A stretch of 47,288 nucleotides of DNA, from contig JBNJEH010000020.1 of the NCBI GenBank assembly GCA_051745635.1, positions 1 through 47,288 of the forward strand, in the 5' to 3' direction. The notes under the pieces are model-generated. The model saw nothing but the letters and a program-made list of their open reading frames with translations, did not search any database and was not told the origin of the DNA. The translations under genes were made by a program, and so were the position numbers. The first letter of the stretch is position 1; the number at the start of each line of letters is the position of its first letter. This DNA is from Brumimicrobium sp051745635 (GTDB lineage Bacteria > Bacteroidota > Bacteroidia > Flavobacteriales_D > Crocinitomicaceae). Of the stretch, positions 42,827-47,288 are shown piece after piece.

Positions 42827-42858
42827 GTGAATTGCAGGTGATTATCAGGACAATTCAC
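42827..42858. promoter_or_regulatory. Wide inverted repeat upstream of the MarR operon
   Basis: GTGAATTG at 42827-42834 and its exact complement CAATTCAC at 42851-42858 are 16 bases apart. No U-tract follows on either strand, so it is not a terminator. It may be a regulator site or RNA stem. Confidence 0.35.
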
Positions 42859-42952
42859 TGTAAAAAGAAGCGTGTAAATACAGTGTATTTCTGTCGTATG
42901 ACTCATTCTAAATCTGCATTCTACGGGCGCTGCCCTATCAATTCAGCTGTAT

Positions 42953-44755
42953 TTACTGCAAAGAGCGATAGCGTTTTCGCGCTTTTGTGGCAAATAGACT
43001 TCCGGGAAACTTTTTCATGATTCTGAAATAATAGGTTGTAGCTTTTTCAAAATCGAATAATTGATTTTCGTAGATGTCACCAATTTTATAGAGGGCATCG
43101 TCCGCCAGGATATCATCGCCGTAGTTCTCGGCTATTTGCTCCAGCTGTTCGATGGCCAATTGCCATTCGGCCTGAAAAATATAGGCATCTGCTTTGCGCA
43201 TTAAAATATCGTCTGCCAAATTGTGATCGGGAAAAATGGCTGTGATGGTGTCGAGTATATGAAAAGCAGTATCAAACTGGTGTTGCTGGAGCATCAAATC
43301 TGCAGAAGCAAATTGTTCCATGGCGATGTAATTAGAATCCAATCCGAGATTTTCGGTAATCAACAGCGATAAATTCATGGCGTCATTGGCAATGACTTTA
43401 CTCGTAGAGGATTTGAGTACATCCAATTGCGACTGTGCATATTTAAAATCGCCATCGTAATAGAAAATACGGGCATTTTTAAATTTCGCCTCATCACCAA
43501 TGCTTTCATACTTAAATTGTTTTTCAACCTGCATGTAGAGTAGTGAGGCATCCCAGATATTTCCCTGCAACACATAAATATCTGCCAGGAGTACCTTGAT
43601 TTCTGCCCGTCCAATGTCATTATAGCGCGGATATTCCAGGGCTTCTTTGAGCAATTCTACCGCTTCTTTTTTTTGATCGGCGTAATAGGCTAAGATGTAT
43701 GCTAATTCTTCAATGATAGGAATGGCTTTGCCGTTTTTTTCCATTCGATCAAGGGTCTTTTTATAATTCGCGATCGTGGCGTTCAAATCTTCCCTGGTAT
43801 AATCACTCGTCGTCGTGATGGCTTTAAATTGTGTGTTGAGCAATTGTTTTTCGGCAGAATAATAAAATGGAGAATCGTTGCCGAGATCAATGACGTACTG
43901 AAATGCTTTTCGGGCTGTTGGATACGCTTTGTTCTTACTGGCAATACGTCCGAGGTTAAAAACTTCTTTCCCGTCATTTGTTGTCCTTTTGTCCAGTGCT
44001 TTGGCTTGAACAAAAGCAGCGCTGAAGTTCCTGCGCTGTATCAAAGACCAAATCAAGAGACGATTGTAAGAAGAAGTATTTGGATTTTTCTGGATGGCGC
44101 GAATCAGTTGATTTTTTAATAATTCAAAGCTCTCACTATCCTCACTTTCAAAATCGATCATTCGGGGCATTACGCGCTTAAGTGTAGAGAGCATTCCTTT
44201 GTTGTAGTCCAGTAAATTGATGTATTCGTTGATCATTTTTTCAGTTTCTCCGAGATCTCCGTAAACTTGAGCGAACTGTGCGTTGAGCGGGTAATTGTTC
44301 CCCAGTATTTTGCGCCCCCGTTTCAATACGGCCAAAGCGCGTTCGTGCTCGCCTTCTTCTGAAAATGCTTCCTGCGCATTGATGATGTCGCGCGGAGATC
44401 CCGGTAAGTTGTCGATGATGTCGTCGACAATCTTATCGGCCTTTCGCTGTCGGTTTTGCCGTTCGTACTCTTTCGCCAGAACCACTTTGTATTCGTAATT
44501 GTCCGGAGAACGATCGACTTGTGCTTCGATAACTTTTAAGATTTCGCGGTCATCGCCCTTTTCTTTCAGGCAGTGGATATACCGCTGGAATATGATTTTT
44601 GAAGGGTTTTTTTCGAATGTTTTTTCGAGGTAGGGGAGCGCTTTTTCGCAATCACCTTCATTGTAGTAGTGATTGGCAAGTTGCTGATCAGTGTCCTGCG
44701 CGAAGTTCATCGCAGCAACGAGGATACCGACAATGAAAAGAAGCGTTCTACTCAT
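42953..44755 (-). CDS. Exported tetratricopeptide-repeat protein
   Basis: A 600-residue protein with a signal peptide (MSRTLLFIVGILVAAMNFAQ) and tandem TPR helices along its length: NHYYNEGDCEKALPYLEKTF at the start, KNARIFYYDGDFKYAQSQLD in the middle, and ADDALYKIGDIYENQLFDFE near the end. No catalytic domain is seen. It probably acts as a periplasmic or surface scaffold. Its ATG overlaps the stop of the upstream lipoprotein gene by 8 bases (ATGAGTAG), so the two are coupled and may act together. Confidence 0.9.
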   Translation of the reverse strand: MSRTLLFIVGILVAAMNFAQDTDQQLANHYYNEGDCEKALPYLEKTFEKNPSKIIFQRYIHCLKEKGDDREILKVIEAQVDRSPDNYEYKVVLAKEYERQNRQRKADKIVDDIIDNLPGSPRDIINAQEAFSEEGEHERALAVLKRGRKILGNNYPLNAQFAQVYGDLGETEKMINEYINLLDYNKGMLSTLKRVMPRMIDFESEDSESFELLKNQLIRAIQKNPNTSSYNRLLIWSLIQRRNFSAAFVQAKALDKRTTNDGKEVFNLGRIASKNKAYPTARKAFQYVIDLGNDSPFYYSAEKQLLNTQFKAITTTSDYTREDLNATIANYKKTLDRMEKNGKAIPIIEELAYILAYYADQKKEAVELLKEALEYPRYNDIGRAEIKVLLADIYVLQGNIWDASLLYMQVEKQFKYESIGDEAKFKNARIFYYDGDFKYAQSQLDVLKSSTSKVIANDAMNLSLLITENLGLDSNYIAMEQFASADLMLQQHQFDTAFHILDTITAIFPDHNLADDILMRKADAYIFQAEWQLAIEQLEQIAENYGDDILADDALYKIGDIYENQLFDFEKATTYYFRIMKKFPGSLFATKARKRYRSLQ

Positions 44756-45314
44756 TGTTGATTTGTGTTAAACTATCTGCAAATGACGATACAATCGGGT
44801 GCAGCGAATCGAATCGGTCGATGAATTGCTTATTGGTTTTCTGATAATAAGAGAAAATATCTTTAATATCCTGAATCTTTTTCCGTTCGAACTGGATATA
44901 CTCATCGTATTTATCCCGGTTCCCTACACCGTTTTCAATATCGTGTTTGAGGTCTTCTATTTTTTGTTGAACTTCCGGAATCGCTTGTTTTACTTTGGCA
45001 TAATTGCCAGAGTTTGAAGAGAGGGCTTTGCGAATTTCTTTGTAATCATTCATACGTTCAGCTACTTCATAATTGATAGTGTCGGGCAGATAATTGTTTT
45101 TTACCTGAATGATGGTGTTCCGCACTGCCATATTGATGGTGTGCGTATTTCTGCGATTGGTGTCATTGACCTGCGATGATATACTATCCAACGTTGATTG
45201 CATATCGTCGAGTTCTGCTATGTGTTGCTTCTTATGTTGATCCTGACATCCGCTACTTCCAAAAAAGATGAGCCCTGTTAGAGCGAAAAATAATGGAGCG
45301 AAAATGAATTTCAT
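44748..45314 (-). CDS. Coiled-coil lipoprotein of unknown function
   Basis: A 188-residue predicted lipoprotein: signal MKFIFAPLFFALTGLIFFGSSGC (lipobox SSGC, Cys23), then a helical charged region with heptad character (MQSTLDSISSQVNDTNRR and VQQKIEDLKHDIENG). The open frame continues upstream to 45485, but that part crosses the infB terminator and is not plausible. It is coupled to the TPR gene through an 8-base overlap. A weak -7-like TATCTTTC lies around 45338-45345. Confidence 0.82.
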   Translation of the reverse strand: MKFIFAPLFFALTGLIFFGSSGCQDQHKKQHIAELDDMQSTLDSISSQVNDTNRRNTHTINMAVRNTIIQVKNNYLPDTINYEVAERMNDYKEIRKALSSNSGNYAKVKQAIPEVQQKIEDLKHDIENGVGNRDKYDEYIQFERKKIQDIKDIFSYYQKTNKQFIDRFDSLHPIVSSFADSLTQINNE

Positions 45315-45354
45315 ACTATCTGGAGTTTTATGTACTTCGAAAGATACAAAAGAA

Positions 45355-45384
45355 AACAAAAAAAGCTGCCCGGCGGACAGCTTT
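45355..45384 (-). terminator. Rho-independent terminator of infB
   Basis: On the minus strand 45384-45375 (AAAGCTGTCC) pairs with 45371-45362 over 10 bp with one wobble and a GCC loop, and a run of T residues follows. It starts 21 bases after the infB stop codon. Confidence 0.87.
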
Positions 45385-45405
45385 AGTTTCAAAGAATAAC
45401 GTTTT

Positions 45406-47288
45406 TTATAATTTACGAGCGACTTCTTTTTCCTCGTATGCTTCAATGACGTCGCCTTCTTTAATGTCGTTGAATCGTTCAACATTTAGACCACATTCAT
45501 AGTTTTTCTTCACTTCTTTAACATCGTCTTTGAAGCGTTTCAACGATCCGAGTTCGCCTTCGTGGATTACGATACCGTCGCGAATCACGCGAATTTTAGA
45601 ATTTCTCTTAATGTAACCCGATGTAACATAACAACCGGCAATTGTACCAACTTTAGAAATTTTAAACGCCTCGCGCACCTCTGCTGTACCGACAATCTCT
45701 TCTTGGATATCGGGGGAGAGCATGCCTTCCATGGCCGCTTTCAATTCGTCAATCGCTTTGTAGATGACAGAGTACAAGCGGATATCGATCTGTTCTTCCT
45801 CGGCGAGTTTTCGTGCCATTCCCGTTGGTCGTACCTGGAAGCCAATAATGATGGCATCAGAAGCAGATGCGAGGTTGACGTCAGCCTCTGTAATGGCACC
45901 GACAGCCTTGTGTACCAAATTCACCTGAATTTCTTCAGTGGATAATTTTAGGAGGGCGTCGGTTAAGGCTTCTATCGAACCGTCGACATCACCTTTAACG
46001 ATGATGTTCAGCTCTTTAAAATCTCCTATTGCCAATCGACGACCAATTTCATCGAGTGTAATGTGCTTCTGTGTGCGGAGACCTTGCTCGCGATACAATT
46101 GCTCTCTTCTCGTAGCAATATTCCGCGCTTCGCGTTCGTCGTCCATCACGTAGAATTTATCACCGGCACTCGGCGCACCGTTAATTCCCAGTATAGAAAC
46201 GGGTGAAGCGGGATCAGCTTCTTCAACTTGCTGTCCTTTTTCGTTGTGCATGGCGCGAACTCTACCTGAGTAGCGACCGGCCAGCATGATATCGCCTATG
46301 CGGAGTGTCCCTTCTTCAACTAACATGTTGGTAATATAGCCCTTACCTTTATCCAGTGAAGATTCTACAATGGTTCCGTTTGCTTTCTTGTTTGGATTTG
46401 CTTTTAGTTCTAAAATGTCAGCTTCGAGAATTACTTTTTCAAGCAGCTGATCGATGTTTTCTCCTTTTTTAGCCGAGATTTCCTGAGCCTGAAACTTTCC
46501 ACCCCAATCTTCAACGAGAATGTTCATGTTGGAAAGTTGCTCGCGAATTCTATCTGGATTGGCACCCGGCTTATCAATCTTGTTGATGGCGAAAACCATC
46601 GGTACTCCTGCTGCCTGAGCGTGTGAAATGGCCTCCTTGGTTTGTGGCATTACATCGTCATCCGCCGCTACAATAATAATAGCAACATCGGTCAACTGGG
46701 CACCGCGTGCACGCATTGCCGTAAAGGCTTCGTGTCCCGGAGTATCCAGGAAGGTGAGCTGCTTGCCATCTTCGCGCTTCACAGAATAGGCACCAATGTG
46801 CTGGGTAATCCCCCCGGCTTCTCCTCCAGCGATGTCCGCACTGCGGATGTAATCCAGCAAGGATGTTTTACCGTGGTCGACGTGACCCATAACTGTAATG
46901 ATCGGTGGGCGCGCTTCCAAATCTTCAGGAGCATCTTCTTCGACGGGGATGGAATCCTGTACATCGGCAGATACAAACTCTACTTCATAACCGAACTCTT
47001 CTGCAACGATCTGAATCGTCTCAGCATCGAGGCGTTGGTTAATCGAAGCAAAAATACCGAGTGACATGCATGCAGAGATGACCTCAGTGGACTGAACATT
47101 CATCATCGAGGCCAACTCGGAAACCGTCACGAATTCGGTGAGTTTGAGTATGGATTGCTCTTTTTCCTCCTGCTGGATCTCTTTTTCGCGACGTTCAGCC
47201 GCTGTATCGCGTTTCGCACGTCGGTTTTTAGCTCCTTTGGATTTACCGCCGCCAGATAGACGTGCGAGCGTATCCTTAATTTCTTTTT
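45406..47288 (-). CDS. infB: Translation initiation factor IF-2 (partial, N-terminus beyond the window)
   Basis: GTPase that brings initiator tRNA to the 30S subunit. The visible 627 codons include an IF2-N region (FVTVSELASMMNVQSTEVISAC), then the GTPase domain with G1 GHVDHGKTSLLDYIR, G3 DTPGHEAF and G4 NKID, followed by domains II-IV ending NVERFNDIKEGDVIEAYEEK. The frame stays open past the GTG at 47130 to the window edge. Its upstream codons read KEIKDTLARLSGGGKSKGAK, typical of IF-2, so the gene starts outside the window. A clear terminator follows its stop. Confidence 0.97.
   Translation of the reverse strand, partial: KEIKDTLARLSGGGKSKGAKNRRAKRDTAAERREKEIQQEEKEQSILKLTEFVTVSELASMMNVQSTEVISACMSLGIFASINQRLDAETIQIVAEEFGYEVEFVSADVQDSIPVEEDAPEDLEARPPIITVMGHVDHGKTSLLDYIRSADIAGGEAGGITQHIGAYSVKREDGKQLTFLDTPGHEAFTAMRARGAQLTDVAIIIVAADDDVMPQTKEAISHAQAAGVPMVFAINKIDKPGANPDRIREQLSNMNILVEDWGGKFQAQEISAKKGENIDQLLEKVILEADILELKANPNKKANGTIVESSLDKGKGYITNMLVEEGTLRIGDIMLAGRYSGRVRAMHNEKGQQVEEADPASPVSILGINGAPSAGDKFYVMDDEREARNIATRREQLYREQGLRTQKHITLDEIGRRLAIGDFKELNIIVKGDVDGSIEALTDALLKLSTEEIQVNLVHKAVGAITEADVNLASASDAIIIGFQVRPTGMARKLAEEEQIDIRLYSVIYKAIDELKAAMEGMLSPDIQEEIVGTAEVREAFKISKVGTIAGCYVTSGYIKRNSKIRVIRDGIVIHEGELGSLKRFKDDVKEVKKNYECGLNVERFNDIKEGDVIEAYEEKEVARKL

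Noticed and set aside
1..47288. CRISPR arrays, tRNA and rRNA genes
   Set aside because: No regularly spaced repeats, cloverleaf-like segments or rRNA signature sequences were recognised by eye; an automated scan was not possible.

Overview
The window is a piece of a Bacteroidota chromosome, most likely from order Flavobacteriales (a Cryomorphaceae/Crocinitomicaceae-like lineage; this placement is inference). Type IX secretion (T9SS) markers support it: a PorG-like outer-membrane protein, a PorE-like OmpA protein and a cargo protein with a C-terminal sorting domain. Several Bacteroidota-typical families are also present (DUF4837, the nadK/CBS/PorG gene order, a single-chain HAD-ECH beta-oxidation protein). 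Many genes have a TAnnTTTG box upstream, the -7 element of Bacteroidota sigma factor, and A-rich leaders in place of Shine-Dalgarno sequences.

Layout. 1-625: the right end of a transposable repeat that has landed in a decayed antitoxin/ParE-type toxin pair. 626-6392: a BaiN/YhiN flavoprotein (minus), then tatA-gatA-lytic transglycosylase-DUF4837 lipoprotein (plus). 6393-7395: a gene-free kilobase holding a complete 525-bp element with 23-bp terminal inverted repeats and a perfect 8-bp target duplication. 7396-9883: DUF4168 protein, 3-hydroxyanthranilate dioxygenase and a polytopic membrane protein. 9911-12325 (minus): CBS protein, NAD kinase, PorG; divergent pdxJ and an alpha/beta hydrolase follow. 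13980-20376 (minus): PorE-like OmpA protein, then PASTA protein, T9SS cargo and RluD-like pseudouridine synthase. 20529-21509: D-Ala-D-Ala ligase. 21562-28361: Fe-S assembly locus, a divergent SufT-like gene and sufA-B-C-D-[DUF7793-like]-S-E plus a small Cys-containing lipoprotein. 28433-30248: an unknown gene, an orphan OmpR-type regulator and a candidate small RNA. 30249-34973: a LuxE/PaaK-like enzyme, a lipoprotein, ppk1 and ppx. 34978-37351 (minus): tyrS and an acyltransferase-3. 37480-37973: a YoeB toxin-antitoxin pair. 38159-42753 (minus): MarR regulator, fadJ-type fusion, a four-helix-bundle gene between 15-bp inverted repeats, and a thiolase. 42953-47288 (minus): infB (cut by the window edge), a lipoprotein and a TPR protein.

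Most of this is core housekeeping in a conserved order: Fe-S assembly, cell-wall precursor synthesis, NADP and PLP synthesis, polyphosphate turnover, fatty-acid oxidation and translation. The unusual parts are (a) the 525-bp non-autonomous transposable element and its second copy inside a dead toxin gene, (b) the four-helix-bundle unit inside the beta-oxidation operon, (c) a gene with its own promoter inside the suf operon, and (d) two short promoter-to-terminator intervals that look like small RNAs or leader attenuators, at 30009-30090 and before ppk1. No rRNA, tRNA or CRISPR was seen.
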